Source: Bactericera cockerelli
Taxonomy: Eukaryota > Arthropoda > Insecta > Hemiptera > Triozidae
NCBI GenBank assembly: GCA_024516035.1
Contig: CM044966.1
Span: 16,500,480-16,564,479, forward strand
Direction: 5' to 3'
DNA length: 64,000 bases
Shown here: positions 31,903-42,596 of the stretch, piece after piece
How the letters are laid out: each line of letters begins with the position of its first letter
Numbering within the stretch: position 1 is the first letter of the stretch
Notes under the pieces: model-generated
Seen by the model: the letters and a program-made list of their open reading frames with translations, nothing else
Database searches by the model: none
What the model was told of the DNA's origin: nothing
Made by a program: the position numbers and the translations under genes

Positions 31903-32146
31903 GATTCTAGTTGGTTTTAACGTCCTGCATTGAGGTAGACAAGACGGGGGTTTTACCCTCCATTCGCTGGGAATCGTACCAGCTACCCACATTAACCTCA
32001 CCCAGCCTGGGTAGGGCCGGAATTGCCAGCCTCACATGTTCGGAGGGAACCGAATTTTTTTGTGCAAAAAGTTTGCTCCAACCGGGAATCGAACTCAGGA
32101 TCTCTGGACTACGGGCAGTAGTCACAACCGTTACGCCACGGAGGCT
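31903..32146 (-). mobile_element. SINE-C
   Basis: Reverse orientation, near complete: TTTTAACGTCCTG end, core, ATCGAACTCAGGATCTCTGG and head ending CGGAGGCT. The 145-codon frame across it is a repeat translation. Confidence 0.85.
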
Positions 32147-32442
32147 AGCAAATAAAGGTAATACCTCAGTCTATGGGCTACAAAGCAACATAGATGACAG
32201 TAAAAATGCTTGGTATGAATCGTTGGTTACATTTCTTCTCACAAGATTATATTATATTATTATTATGATTAATTTTATTTTTATTTTAAGAATATGTGCT
32301 TGGGAATGGGAAAGGATTTCGCGGAATAGATTCGCGGAATCCTCATGATTCAGAGACAGGTTTTAGTTCCCAAGAATTTTTCCAAGTCCGCGGTACCAGT
32401 TGAATGTACTCTTATTGCAACTGATACCTATAGTATGTGAGA
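32147..32442. other. unassigned sequence
   Basis: GCGGAATAGATTCGCGGAAT short repeat at 32321-32340. No gene. Confidence 0.3.
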
Positions 32443-32548
32443 GTTGGGCTGGGGACTATAAACAGGGAGTAGACCAGCATTGGGTTGGTTCAGGGGGCCC
32501 TTGACAATTATTAGCCTCCTTGTAAAGACAGTGGTAGAAGTGCTGAGT
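32443..32548 (+). mobile_element. element L, single unit, 3'-truncated
   Basis: GGGCTGGGGACTATAAACAG, CAGGGGGCCCTTGACAATTA, GTAAAGACAGTGGTAGAAGT. Confidence 0.8.
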
Positions 32549-33235
32549 TTTCACTTATCTATGACATTATTATACTTCTCAAAATGAGAAGACATAATAT
32601 GTAATTAACTTGACATGTGCAATACATCTGTGTAATACATGTAATACATGTAATACACTTCCGAGAAACTTCTAATATTAGAAATCGGAAACAAAAGAGG
32701 GCTGTGAAATACTCATTAGTTTTTTATTAAAAAAAAAAAGATCTACTAAACAAAGCTAGATCCGTCACTACTGAATCAACTCAGAGGCAAGTCTACAAGT
32801 CTGCAAGCCATCCATCTTACTGTGCTCCAACTGATGGCCATCTGATCTATGGTTCAGGAGCTCATAAACCTTTTTTATGAGACATATTCGCCATGTGGCC
32901 AAGTAACAACAACAACAACAACAATAACAACAACAACAACATCAACAACTAAAACAACAAGGACAGTGATTCCAATAATGCTTCATACTAACTCAGCTTT
33001 TCCTAAATTTGAACCGAAACCAATTCTGTACTTTCTTTACTTTTCGTTTTCCGAGTCCATGTGTCATGGTGGTGGAAGGATTGATATGGGCGAACCCTTT
33101 GGAAGCCCAGAACCATTGTCCCGTGCTCCTTTATTTTCTTGTTTTTATGTTATGACTCCAGATTAGTATCTCTGTTTTAGTTAGTATTTATTCAAATAAT
33201 TCGGGGGGGGGGGGGGGGATGTCATTTTAAAATAC
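32549..33235. other. unassigned; M end at 32660, (CAA)n at 32907-32960, poly-G at 33205
   Basis: CTTCCGAGAAACTTCTAATA-type M palindrome, TAATACATG tandem words at 32625-32655, a CAA microsatellite and an 18-base G run. The 105-codon Thr-rich frame is driven by the CAA repeat. Confidence 0.55.
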
Positions 33236-33470
33236 TCAAAATTTCACTTCCATTATTATCAACAAAAAAAATTTAATTGTAAAATTTGGATTATCTTTAA
33301 AATCTTCAGGTATCTCTTTCAAAACTTTGCTGCCTATACGTATGAAAAATGCCTTTTTGTTAGCGAAAAAAATATTTGTACATTTTTTCTTTCTATTTCC
33401 TATGCAAAATGTTTTCAGAACAGAATTTATGTTCATAATCATTTATGAAGAATAAAATTAGTTAAATGTC
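33236..33470 (-). pseudogene. possible non-LTR retrotransposon C-terminal remnant
   Basis: A 68-residue minus-strand frame contains KKAFFIRIGSKVLKEIPEDF followed by KDNPNFTIKFF. This resembles the tail after the reverse transcriptase of many LINE proteins, where a Ser/Phe-rich '(S/A)FF.R.G..(V/L).(N/K)(E/S)(I/L)P' block precedes a short Phe/Lys-rich end. Upstream on the same strand TRNNKRHLTNF is also reminiscent of that region but is in another frame. No catalytic motif is visible. Assignment is tentative. Confidence 0.3.
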
Positions 33471-34227
33471 TCTTATTATTACGTGTAATTAAAATCTGCC
33501 GGTCTATCTCTTTACTTGTATAGGCGTTCTTCACACCTCGGCCGAGGTGTTTAATCAGGGGGGCCTCAATGGACAAATTTACAAACCACTTCTCTGAACT
33601 ATCCTAATTGACAACGCCAGCGATTCTAGGCAAACCGGGTTGTCCGAGTATCAATCGATCTTGAAATGGCTCTGATTTGAGGTCATTTATATGGACGGTT
33701 TTTTATAAATCTTTTTTAATGGTTTTTGAAATCAATTTTTTTTTCTCGAAAAAATTTACGACATTTTTCAAAGACAATTTTTACGACTCTGAGAAAGTTG
33801 TCGAGCGAATTTCTTGTGTGTGTTCAGGATATGATTTTTTTTTTAAAGTAAAAACTGTAGTAAACCAAGTTGATTGGCAAATTGTTTCATTCGAAATGTT
33901 TCGTCATCAGAAAAGATGGCAGCCAAACGGTGAAGACAATTCCATAACATACATACATTCAAAAACAAGAGAAGTCACACGAACATTGCTCAGCATTGCC
34001 CAATCAGGCGAATTCAGGATCTTGGGAACATCATTAGCGATGCAGGTGTTGACATCTTACTCTGCACAGAGAATGATATGACTGACGCATTCAATTTTAT
34101 TATTGAATAAGCTTATGTATGAATGTATTTTTAAGTTTTTTTTTCTTCATATCTAATATTAATATAAAAATGGAGTAATTTCTCCGTGAACTTAACCAAA
34201 AAAAAAATAAAAAAATAACACAAGCCA
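33471..34227. other. unassigned; one unrecognised 134-codon frame (+)
   Basis: The frame at 33677-34081 is Phe/Lys/Ser-rich at its start. Its second half (HQKRWQPNGEDN, KTREVTRTLLSIAQS) looks less biased, but I recognise no domain and see no splice or poly-A context that supports it. Confidence 0.3.
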
Positions 34228-34330
34228 GCTTCAATGTTCTGGTAATATCGCTGGAGTTAAGCATCGTCTAGGGGGCTAACTAAGACTTGCAATAGGTGAC
34301 CGCTGACAAACTGACCATTTAAATTCGAAA
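34228..34330 (+). mobile_element. 5S-like SINE head, diverged
   Basis: TTCAATGTTCTGGTAATATC, GGAGTTAAGCATCGTC, ACTAAGACTTGC...GGTGACCGC. Ends ACCATTTAAATTCGAA as the copy at 29098 does on its strand. Followed by a scrap of SINE-E at 34370-34393. Confidence 0.6.
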
Positions 34331-34548
34331 ACGAGTGCCGGATGATTCCCTGCCTACGGAACGTCTTATTGATCAAGCTACTGAGGTCGGTTTTTTTTAT
34401 CAATATATATTTTTATTGCACTTGTTTCAGGTATGTACCTACGTGACATTGTATATAAACTACTAGCGGGCTACGCCCGCTTCGCGTGGCCAAGGCATGG
34501 CCCCATTTTAGTTAAGGCATGGCCACCGCCGCTGCATAAGTTTTATGG

Positions 34549-36600
34549 TCATTGAAGCACTTCTTTATACACCAGGTTCCTTGTTATACCATCTGGCTGT
34601 AACACAATGAGGGACTTGGCAGACCTTACTCTTGAAAAAGCAACATAGAGCTGACCATGGGAGAAGCAATCGTTCTAAGGTCAATTCCAGCTAGCTCGAG
34701 AGTTTGCCCTGTGCCTTATTTATCGTCATGGCAAAACATAGTTTTATGGGGAATTGAACTCTTTTGAAATTAAAGTGGTAGTCGGAAATCACATTAGAAC
34801 CCAAGTGCATAGTTGCTAATGAACAGATTAAATGAGCACACAAATAGCTCAGTGGTTAAGCACTCGCTTGCCATGCGGAAGGTCCCGGGTTCGAACCCCG
34901 GCGCCGACAAAAAAATCCTGTGTACATATACCGTTTCACCTGCACCAGCCCCTGTGAATATAACTGCCTCAATAATGTTTTTTTTTTAAGGATGTAATTT
35001 GAAGCCGCGTGCCGTTACACAATTTCGGGGTTCTCAGATTTCTTAGTTATATTATTGGTGCTCCAACCTTAAGGCATAGCCGATGGGGTGGCAAGCCAGG
35101 AGAATTTAGTGTATTAAGAAATTCGGTTGGGTAATGGATGGCTTCTTCCTCTTCCACAACAGTGTCTACGGATTCGTAAGTTGATAGTTCAGAAGGCATT
35201 CTTTTTAATAAGTCACTATGAATTTCCAGAGCATTATCATTCTTTGGTGTTAGTATGGCCCTTATCTTTAGCCAAAAAGGGACAACAACACTTGGGTCAT
35301 CTAGATTGGGGTAGATAGTGTCTAGGAAGGTGTTGTAATCGACTAATAACTGACAGTGTTCGGTAGGAATTACAATTTTTTCATTTTGTTCAGGTAACTG
35401 TCCATCACCTATCCGAAGCAAAAGCTTCAAAAAAACTTCTGCATTTTGATCAGCGTGAAGGTGTACACGCATATTCAACTTTAAAGAAAGAACAGTTATC
35501 TGCGGCCACAAAATGGATAATTTTAAACATCCCTTCACTTCGTCAGCTCTTGTTCCACGTGGAACAACGGGTAAAGTTTGTCTAAAATCTCTAGACAGTA
35601 GCACAGTTTTACCACCCATAAGATTTTTAACACCACAAATGTCTTGTAGAGTACGGTCCAGTGTTTCTAAGCCAGTTTTATGAGTCATTGTACATTCATC
35701 ATATACGATCAACTTGCAATCCCTGAGGACTTTGGCCATATCACTTTGCTTTCCAATAGTACAGCTTGTTGTATCTACTGAATTTCAAATTTCATTTCAA
35801 AGCAGAATGAGCAGTGAGGCCTCCTTCTATCAGTGTGGCGGCAATACCGGACGATGCAACAGCAATGGCAATATTTCCATCTTTGCGTATTGTAGCTAAC
35901 AAAAGGTTTATTAAGAATGTTTTTCCAGTTCCACCTAGAGCATCTAGGAAGAACAAATTATTACCTACAGAATCAAGAGATGAAGTGACGCTCTGAAGTA
36001 CAGTTTCATACACGATACACGTATCTCTGTTCACTATTGAGTAATGGCACTTTTTCAGAGACGAAAGACCTCATTTGAAACGTGTTGTATGAAATTTCTG
36101 CCAAATAAGTTCTGTTGGTAATAATGTTCACATTGCTTGGGCATCATCAAGTAACAAACCCATGGCTAGGCATGCAGCATGGAACGTAGGGTATTCAATG
36201 CCGCCTACCATTTTGAGGCTTCTGAATGAAACAGGTCCTCGCACTTTATGTAGAAGTAATCGTAGGTAGAAACATTCTGAGTCATTCGGATGTACAGTAC
36301 AAGCTCTACCAAGAACGTGGTCTTTTTTTACACCCGGATGTCCTGAAAAAATTGATCCTTTTTTCCTTCTTTGGAACATGTTGTTTTTCCACAAATTAAA
36401 TGCTGGTACTTCATTATAAAAAAGAGTCTTTGCAAATTCATCCTGGTTGCATAGTTGGAAAAAACGCCATTAATGTTGTTTTGGGCGGGTTGTCAATTCT
36501 CTGTTGGACATTTTCGGTTGTAAAAACTACCCTTTGTCCATTTTCAAAGTGGACGGCTAAATGTATGACAGGAGAGTATCTTTCATGAATCGAAAAACAT
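34549..36600 (-). pseudogene. Helitron Pif1-family helicase, fragmented
   Basis: Reading 3' to 5' on the plus strand, recognisable pieces come in correct order. (1) About 36600-36445 encodes HLAVHFENGQRVVF and NPPKTTLMAFF. (2) After a frameshift, QDEFAKTLFYNEVPAFN (about 36400-36455) runs into the 36394-36128 frame (QRRKKGS, VHPNDSECFYLRLLLHKVRG). (3) After a stop and an apparent deletion, 36034-35792 carries Walker A GGTGKT and SSGIAATLIEGG. (4) After another frameshift, 35739-35047 carries Walker B-like VYDECTM and the sensor motif DFRQTLPVV, then LNMRVH. (5) The C-terminus continues to 34549 (INKAQG-like, then FSHGQLYVAFSRV, motif VI) but is broken by stops and by a SINE-D head. Such helicases unwind DNA during rolling-circle transposition. 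No functional protein is possible as shown. Confidence 0.85.
34833..34916 (+). mobile_element. SINE-D head inserted in helicase pseudogene
   Basis: ATAGCTCAGTGGTTAAGCAC, GCCATGCGGAAGGTCCCGGG, GGTTCGAACCCCGG and an A run; the body is missing. It separates coding-derived blocks of the helicase. Confidence 0.8.
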
Positions 36601-36617
36601 AGTATTCGCCATCCAGC

Positions 36618-37860
36618 TTGACCATAAGTTGAGAACCCCTATTTTCTTTTAAAATTTGTTTCTTATTATTCCCCTACATCACAAAAAAAGCTGTCTGCCA
36701 AATTTCAAGTCATTCGGCTCAACCGTTTTGAGAATCTTGCAAGACGCTAAAATGTCTACTTTTGTCCATAAGTTGAGGACCCCTGTTATATTTGAAAAAT
36801 CCTTTCATAGTAAGCTTCTTCATCACTGAAAGAAGTTGTCTGCTTAATTTCAAGTCATTCAGCTCAACCCTTTTTGAGAATCTGACAACACTCTAAAAAT
36901 GACTAATTTTGACCATAAGTTGAGAACCCCTGTTTCCTTTATAAAAAAAAAATTAGTTCTTTTTCAAGTCAATCGGCCCAGCCGTTTAGGCTCTGCGTTG
37001 ATTATGAATAAATGTTATTTTTTGGCCATAAGTTGAGAACCCCTGTTTCCTTCAAAAAATCCGTTCTTAGTAGGCCCCTACATCATAATTTCAAGTCAAT
37101 CGGCCCAGCCGTTTAGGCTCTGCGTTGATTATGAATAAATGTTATTTTTTGGCCATAAGTTGAGAACCCCTGTTTCCTTCGAAAAATCCGTTCTTAGTAC
37201 GCCCCTACATCATAAGGGGAAGCTTCCTGCAAAATTTCAAGTGAATCGGCCCAGCCGTTTAGGCTCTGCGTTGATTATGAATAAATGTTAATTTTTGGCC
37301 ATAAGTTGAGAAGCCCTGTTTCCTTCAAAAAATCCGTTCTTAGTAGGCCCCTACATCATAATTTCAAGTCAATCGGCCCAGCCGTTTAGGCTCTGCGTTG
37401 ATTATGAATAAGTGTTATTTTTTGGCCATAAGTTGAGAACCCCTGTTTCCTTCGAAAAATCCGTTCTTAGTACGCCCCTACATCATAAGGGAAAGCTTCC
37501 TGCAAAATTTCAAGTGAATCGGCCCAGCCGTTTATGCTCTGCGTTGATTATGAATAAATGTTAATTTTTGGCCATAAGTTGAGAACCCCTGTTTCCTTAA
37601 AAAAATCCGTTCTTAGTACGCCCCTGCACCATAAGGGGAAGCTTCCTGCAAAATTTCAAGTCAATCGGCCCAGTCGTTTAGGCTCTGCGTTTATTATGAA
37701 TAAATGTTAATTTTTGGCCATAAGTTGAGAACCCTGTTTCCTTCAAAAAATCCGTTCTTAGTACGCCCCTACATCATAAGGAGAAGCTTCCTGCAAAATT
37801 TCAAGTCAATCGGCCCAGCCGTTTAGGCTCTGCGTTGATTATGAATGAATGTAAATGGAT
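36618..37860. repeat. Helitron-internal tandem array, 146/127-bp units
   Basis: Nine units, each starting near CCATAAGTTGAG(A/G)A(C/G), at 36622, 36766, 36913, 37026, 37153, 37299, 37426, 37572 and 37718. Spacing alternates 127 and 146 bp in the middle because AAGGGGAAGCTTCCTGCAAA is missing from alternate units, giving a 273-bp higher-order dimer. The outer units at the left are more diverged. Confidence 0.9.
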
Positions 37861-37874
37861 TTTATATATATAGA

Positions 37875-38284
37875 TGTACGAGTGGTTAACAAGATTATCT
37901 TATGGAAGTCGAAGGAGCGGTCGACACTGGAAGAAGGTAAGGGCATTTAATAAAAATAAAATACATTTAAATATTTCTTTATATATCTTTTATTATAAAA
38001 TTATTCGTTTATGTGTGTGTATGTTTAGTCGCGTAAAACTCGGTAACCACAAGTCGTATTGAACTAAAATTTTGCATGGTAACTAATAACAGGCTCATTA
38101 GAGCTTTGGCTTTAAAAAAATGTCAATTTTCCAAAAAAAATTAAATTTTGTATTTTAATTTTCATCAATTCCTGTTAATACATATGTATGTCCTTTTAAT
38201 AAAGAGTCTAATAAGAATAGGTACAAAAACATCAATGTTATAAGGTTCTTTTTATTCTGTCAATGTTATAGGATTTATTCTGTC
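37875..38284. other. unassigned AT-rich sequence
   Basis: Small repeat around GTCAATGTTATA(A/G)G at 38235-38275. No gene. Confidence 0.3.
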
Positions 38285-38470
38285 AATGAAACCCTTACAA
38301 GCCAGGCTAGCTTGCAGTTTCCTATGGGTTTAATGGCTTATAAAGAAAAGTCCAAATCCTCATGATGGTTTATCGCACATAGAAATATGTGGTTCAGGAC
38401 AAGCCAACTTTGAAATAAAGTTGGCTGGAGACCATCACTCATCACTCCAGCTGTAGCCAAGCTGGCTACA
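38285..38470 (+). mobile_element. interspersed repeat Q
   Basis: GTTTAATGGCTTATAAAGAA, CACATAGAAATATGTGG and a CTACAACAACAACAAA end; the first half matches 10331-10440. Confidence 0.5.
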
Positions 38471-38930
38471 ACAACAACAAAATAATAAATAATCACGTTT
38501 CACCAAACCAAAAACGTCTATTGCAGTTGGTACATTGCAAAATATTCTTTTAAAATGAGTGGCGACGCCACTGGTGAAAGGTAAGGAAATATTAGGGAAT
38601 TTGAATAACGGGAAAAGTTGTGCATTATTTATTGGGGACTATAAATAATAAATTATTACCTCCGGAGGTGAAATATTGGAAGTTACTGAAAATGGAAGGG
38701 GCAAGTTGCTGGAAAATGAAGGGGCTTCTTGATTTACGACCTCTTTTAATTAACTTTTCAACAAGTCTGCACCTCGCACTGGGGGAATTATCGTGGAGGT
38801 GTTTTACAATATGTATTATTATTATTTACTTATCATGCAATAAACGGATTACAAAAGATAATTTTCTAACCACTACATTCAATTGGTTCCCTAGCTAATG
38901 AAATTGTAATTATTCTATCTTATTTTAATA
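38471..38930. other. unassigned sequence
   Basis: A 92-codon frame at 38620 has no recognisable domain. Nothing else seen. Confidence 0.3.
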
Positions 38931-39163
38931 CTAGCGGGCTGTCGCCCGCTTTGCGGGCCGAGGCATGGCCGTGAAAACAAAAAGTCCTTTTTCGCCAATG
39001 GCAGGTGTTGTAGTGGGAATTTCGATAAATCCCGTCTTATTGCACATCTTGACTATAAGACAAAGCTACCTACCAAATTTCAGCTTCCTAGGACTTACCA
39101 GTTCGGAGAAACAGTGATGATCAGTCAGTCAGTGACTTTGACTTTGACATTTATATATTAAGA
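38931..39163 (-). mobile_element. short non-autonomous Helitron
   Basis: On the minus strand: A|TCTTAATATATAAATGTC at the start and AGCGGGCGACAGCCCGCTAG|T at the end. 233 bp. The 3' end can fold as GCCCGC/GCGGGC or AGCGGGC/GCCCGCT. No coding. Confidence 0.85.
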
Positions 39164-39180
39164 TTATGAATCTAAATCTC

Positions 39181-39526
39181 CAGCCTCCGTGGCGTAACGG
39201 TTGTGACTACTGCCCGCAGTCCAGAGATCCTGAGTTCGATTTTTTACACAGAAAATTATGTTCCGTCCGTGTATATGAGACTGCCATTTCCGGCCTTACC
39301 CAGGCTGGGTGAGGTTAATGTGGGTAGCTGGTACGATTCCCAGCGAATGGAGGGTAAAACCCCCGTCCTAGTTCAGGTCGTTAAATCAAATAGAATCGTT
39401 TTCGCTAGGAAGGGCAACCAGCCGTAAAAAAATGTGCCAAAACCAACGCACCTCAACCATGAGGTTGAACAACGTCGACCCTGCTTGAGCGGACTTAGAC
39501 AGAGTAAAAGAAGAAGAAGAAGATAA
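39181..39526 (+). mobile_element. SINE-C, long-tail form
   Basis: Head CCTCCGTGGCGTAACGGTTG; B-box region damaged (GAGTTCGATTTTTT). Core intact (TTAATGTGGGTAGC). The tail includes the hairpin CCTCAACC ATG AGGTTGAAC and an AAGAAGAAG end. Confidence 0.85.
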
Positions 39527-39554
39527 TAAATCTAAATCTAATGAAATATACCTA

Positions 39555-39770
39555 AAAATCTAAAGCTGTACTAAAATAATAAATTATTATTCAACGAGGT
39601 CACTTTATTTATTGAATATAGGTAAGTTAACCAGACCCCTGCTGCGCATACCTAGTTGAAAATCTAATGCTCTACTAAATTATAATTTAATAACAAATTA
39701 TTATTCAACGAGGTCACTTTATTTATTGAATAAAGGTAAGTTAACCAGACCCCTGCTGCGCATGTGCAGA
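39555..39770. repeat. 115-bp tandem duplication
   Basis: TTATTCAACGAGGTCACTTT...CCCCTGCTGCGCAT is present twice (39588 and 39703 region), nearly identical. Confidence 0.85.
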
Positions 39771-39919
39771 TCAATGCGACTTTGCCAAATTCATTCGTCT
39801 CCGCGCACCACCCTGTATAATACATTTTGTTATGTACTATAATTATATACTAACTATGTACAATATGTACATAGTACTATACTAACTATGTACATAGTAC
39901 AATATGTACATAGTTAGTA

Positions 39920-40167
39920 CTAGCGGGCTGTCGCCCGCTTTGCGGGCCGAGGCATGGCCGTGAAAGCAAAAAATCCTTTTTCGCCAATGGCAGGTGTTGT
40001 AGTGGGAGTTTCGAAAAATCCCGTCTTATTGCACATCTAGACTATAAGACAAAGCTACCTACCAAATTTCAGCTTCCTAGGACTTACGGTTTGGGCTGTA
40101 GAGCGATGATCAGTCAGTGGTCAGTGGTCAGTGGTCAGTGAGTGTCTTTGACATTTATATATTAAGA
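39920..40167 (-). mobile_element. short non-autonomous Helitron, second copy
   Basis: Same ends and body as 38931-39163 (A|TCTTAATATATAAATGTC...CCCGCTAG|T), 248 bp; the difference is mostly a GTCAGTG expansion near 40115-40145. Inserted in a TACATAGT-type palindrome. Confidence 0.85.
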
Positions 40168-40657
40168 TAGTATGTCTGTTTCGGAGTGATAATAAATTGT
40201 ACATTAAACACGCTTGTCCATCAGTCTGCAGGTATCTGGAATATCTGGCGATTCATTCACGGTTCGGTATATCACGTACAGTAGTTTGGATAGCGGTGGT
40301 TCACGGTTCGATTCCAGGTGGAAATAATTTTCTGGGTCATGTCTATTCTGTGTGAGTAGATAATATATTATTATGTTAACATTAGGAAACAGTTATTGTT
40401 ATTTGATATCCCAGGTCAATTTTCTTCTTGATGCAGAGGATTGGCTTAGCAATCCAGAGGGGAGCAATTCCAAAAACTGGAGTTTTCGACGAAATGTTTT
40501 ATGTTTAAGAAATATATTGACTTAATTACAACAACAACAACAAAAAATATATTATTCATTATATTTGGTCGTACATATTTTGGCATTCGATTTCATCCTA
40601 TAGATAAGATGAGTACATAATATTATTTAACTTGTAAATATTTAACTGTACATTTGG
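40168..40657. other. unassigned; weak tRNA-like motif
   Basis: GTTCACGGTTCGATTCCAGG at about 40299 is B-box-like, but no A box in register. CAACAACAACAA at 40530. Confidence 0.3.
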
Positions 40658-40810
40658 TTACAGTTGTTTGTTAGGGATACCATCCGGTGTGTTAGTGTTT
40701 GCCCAGCACCTAAATGGGGAGTACGGTGTCACTTCTCGCCCATCAGAGGGGAGGCATACTACGGGATGGGCAGGCTACAACACAGACACAGAGCACAAGC
40801 GTCTTTCTCA
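40658..40810 (+). mobile_element. SINE-D body fragment
   Basis: TTACAGTTGTTTGTTAGGGA, GCCCAGCACCTAAATGGGGA, CTTCTCGCCCATCAGAGGGG and GGCAGGCTACAACACAGAC; no head. Confidence 0.8.
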
Positions 40811-41592
40811 TGAAAGTATCGATACTTTTTCCGTTTTCTTTTTTCTATAAATTTATCGGAAGTAATATTAAATCAGATCATTAATCTTACAGATAGGTAA
40901 ATTAAATTATTTAAGTCAGAACGTTAATCTTACAGATAGTTAAATTAAATTAAATAATTTAAATCAGAACGTTAATCTTACAGATAATAGGTAAATTAAA
41001 TTAATTAAATCAGAACATTAATGTAACAGGTAAATAAATGAGTTGAGAGACCATAATCTTTCGTTGTTTAAATCAATCACTATTTCGAACCTCTAACAAC
41101 AACAGAAATTGATTGCTTCAAGAAAAAAAAAAAAAAAAAACAAAAACAAACAAAAATAAATAATATAGATATGTATTGTAAAAATACATAAACCAAATAA
41201 TCTGGTGTTAATTTATGCAGACCAATTTGTCAACAAATGACTTGAAAGTGGTTTCTTTCAGATTGTCATTTATTAATCATTATCATAATTAACCACATTA
41301 TTTTAATACCACCTATTTATCAAGTTAGAATGAGAATTTATTTATTCAGTTTTTTTTTTCTTTTCGAAAACGAATTTCATTAATGAAAAATGGTGTCATT
41401 TTTTTGTTTGTTTTCTTTTTTTTTCTTTTTTTTTTGAACATTTATCTAAAGAGAGAACTGTAACATTCAGAGTCTTTGCCCCCCTTGTCATTTCAGATAA
41501 GAGAGAACAATCATGTTTGAATCTTGAAGCTAATTATGAATTAAATCAATCTAGGTACCGAGACATTGGAATTATCTTAATGATGAGCCTTG
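40811..41592. other. unassigned; small tandem repeat at 40870-41035
   Basis: AGAACGTTAATCTTACAGAT and close variants recur three to four times with ~60-bp spacing. Poly-A and poly-T tracts follow. No gene. Confidence 0.5.
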
Positions 41593-41619
41593 CCCAGCAA
41601 CACTAAATTTATAATAAAC

Positions 41620-41680
41620 AATTACCAAAAATCTGATGAGGACAAACAAGTCCATAACAGTTGGCCTTATATGATCCAGG
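41620..41680 (+). ncRNA. decayed hammerhead-ribozyme copy
   Basis: Aligns with 10892-10948: ATTACC, CTGATGA (41633-41639), stem II GGAC/GTCC with the same loop AAACAA (41640-41653). Stem II is paired despite two base-pair changes from GAGC/GCTC. The catalytic GAAAC is ATAAC and the cleavage triplet GTC is GGC, so it should be inactive. Confidence 0.65.
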
Positions 41681-41962
41681 CATGAGTCCCAAAACGGACA
41701 CAATACCTACTTCCGGTTTGTAATGTTAGAAAAATATCGGAATTTATAAAAACTTTAATGTCGGTTACTTAATTCAAAGACAGTTCACAGAAGAAGGGAG
41801 CCTCTTAAATAGGTTTACTTTAATTATTATTTTAATGTATCTCCAATCTTCCTTGTTGTCATTAAAATCTTTGTTTCCTTCAGTTTAGTTTCTTTCTGAA
41901 GGGGTGCACTTAAACTTTCAGCTTGAAGGCCTAATTATACCGCAGCGTCTCAATTAGATAGC
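41681..41962. other. unassigned; M-like end at 41700
   Basis: GACACAATACCTACTTCCGG and AATGTTAGAAAAATATCGGA resemble a diverged element M end. Confidence 0.4.
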
Positions 41963-42411
41963 AGGAGAGAGAGAGGGAGAGAGAGGGTGAGAGTGGGAGA
42001 GAGAAAGAGAGAGAAATAAAAGAAAGAGTGGGAGAGAGAGAGTGGGAGAGGGAGAGAGAGAGAGGGAGAAAGAGAGAGATAATTAAAAGAAAGAGTGGGA
42101 GAGGGAGAGAGAGGAGAGAGGAGAGGAGAGAGAGAGAGGAGAAAGAGGGGGAGGATGAGAGAGAGAGAGAGAGGGAGGGAGGGAGGAGAGGGAGAGAAGA
42201 AGAGAGAGAGAAATAGAGAGAGAGGTATTAAGCGGAAACAATGACTAGAGGGAGGAGGAGAGAGAAAGAGAGAGAGAGGTTATTAAGCGGAAAACAAATG
42301 ACTAGATGGGAGGAAGGAGAAGGAAGACAGGAAGTTCTAGACAGAAACCAGAAACAAAGAAAATTGAGGGATGGGGAGAGATTAAGAGAGTGAAAATGAT
42401 AGAGGGGGAGG

Positions 42412-42462
<51 letters not shown>

Positions 42463-42470
42463 GAGCCAAC
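41963..42470. repeat. (GA)n / GGGA-rich tract with local duplications
   Basis: GA-rich with interspersed GAGTGGGAGAGAG and a duplicated TTAAGCGGAAA(A)CAAATGACTAGA block at about 42229 and 42283. Arg/Glu and Ser/Leu frames are artefacts. Confidence 0.9.
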
Positions 42471-42596
42471 TACATTAACCTCACTCAGCCTGGGTGGAGT
42501 CGGAAAAATCAGCTCACGTGCTCGGAAAGAACAGAATTTTTCCGACAATAAATGCTGCCCCCACCGAAAGCACACAGTTACACTAAGGAGGCTAGC
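42465..42596 (-). mobile_element. SINE-C fragment
   Basis: ACTACATTAACCTCACTCAG...CACGTGCTCGGAAAGAACAG...AGGAGGCTAGCC in reverse; 3' side lost at the GA tract. Confidence 0.7.

Larger units (their letters stand above)
34463..37874 (-). mobile_element. Helitron (degenerate, helicase-bearing)
   Basis: On the minus strand the element starts TCTATATATATAAAATCC at 37874 preceded by A. It ends ...AGCGGGCGTAGCCCGCTAG at 34463 followed by T: a 7-bp stem hairpin followed at once by CTAG. 5' TC, 3' hairpin plus CTRR and insertion between A and T are the defining Helitron features. Inside are decayed helicase pieces and a ~1.2-kb tandem array; the Rep (HUH nuclease) part is absent. Two short elements at 38931 and 39920 share the 3' hairpin and the GGCCATGCC segment, so they are likely non-autonomous relatives. 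Confidence 0.85.

Noticed and set aside
31911..32348. 145-codon frame
   Set aside because: It is the antisense of SINE-C plus flanking sequence; related frames occur at other SINE-C and H copies without conservation of start or stop.
33893..33915. Minus-strand CTGATGACGAAAC as a hammerhead
   Set aside because: Stem II is absent and no stem I/III pairing was seen; probably chance or a very decayed relic.
33677..34081. 134-codon frame on the plus strand as a real gene
   Set aside because: No recognisable domain, Phe/Lys-biased first half, no supporting context. Kept only as an unassigned region.
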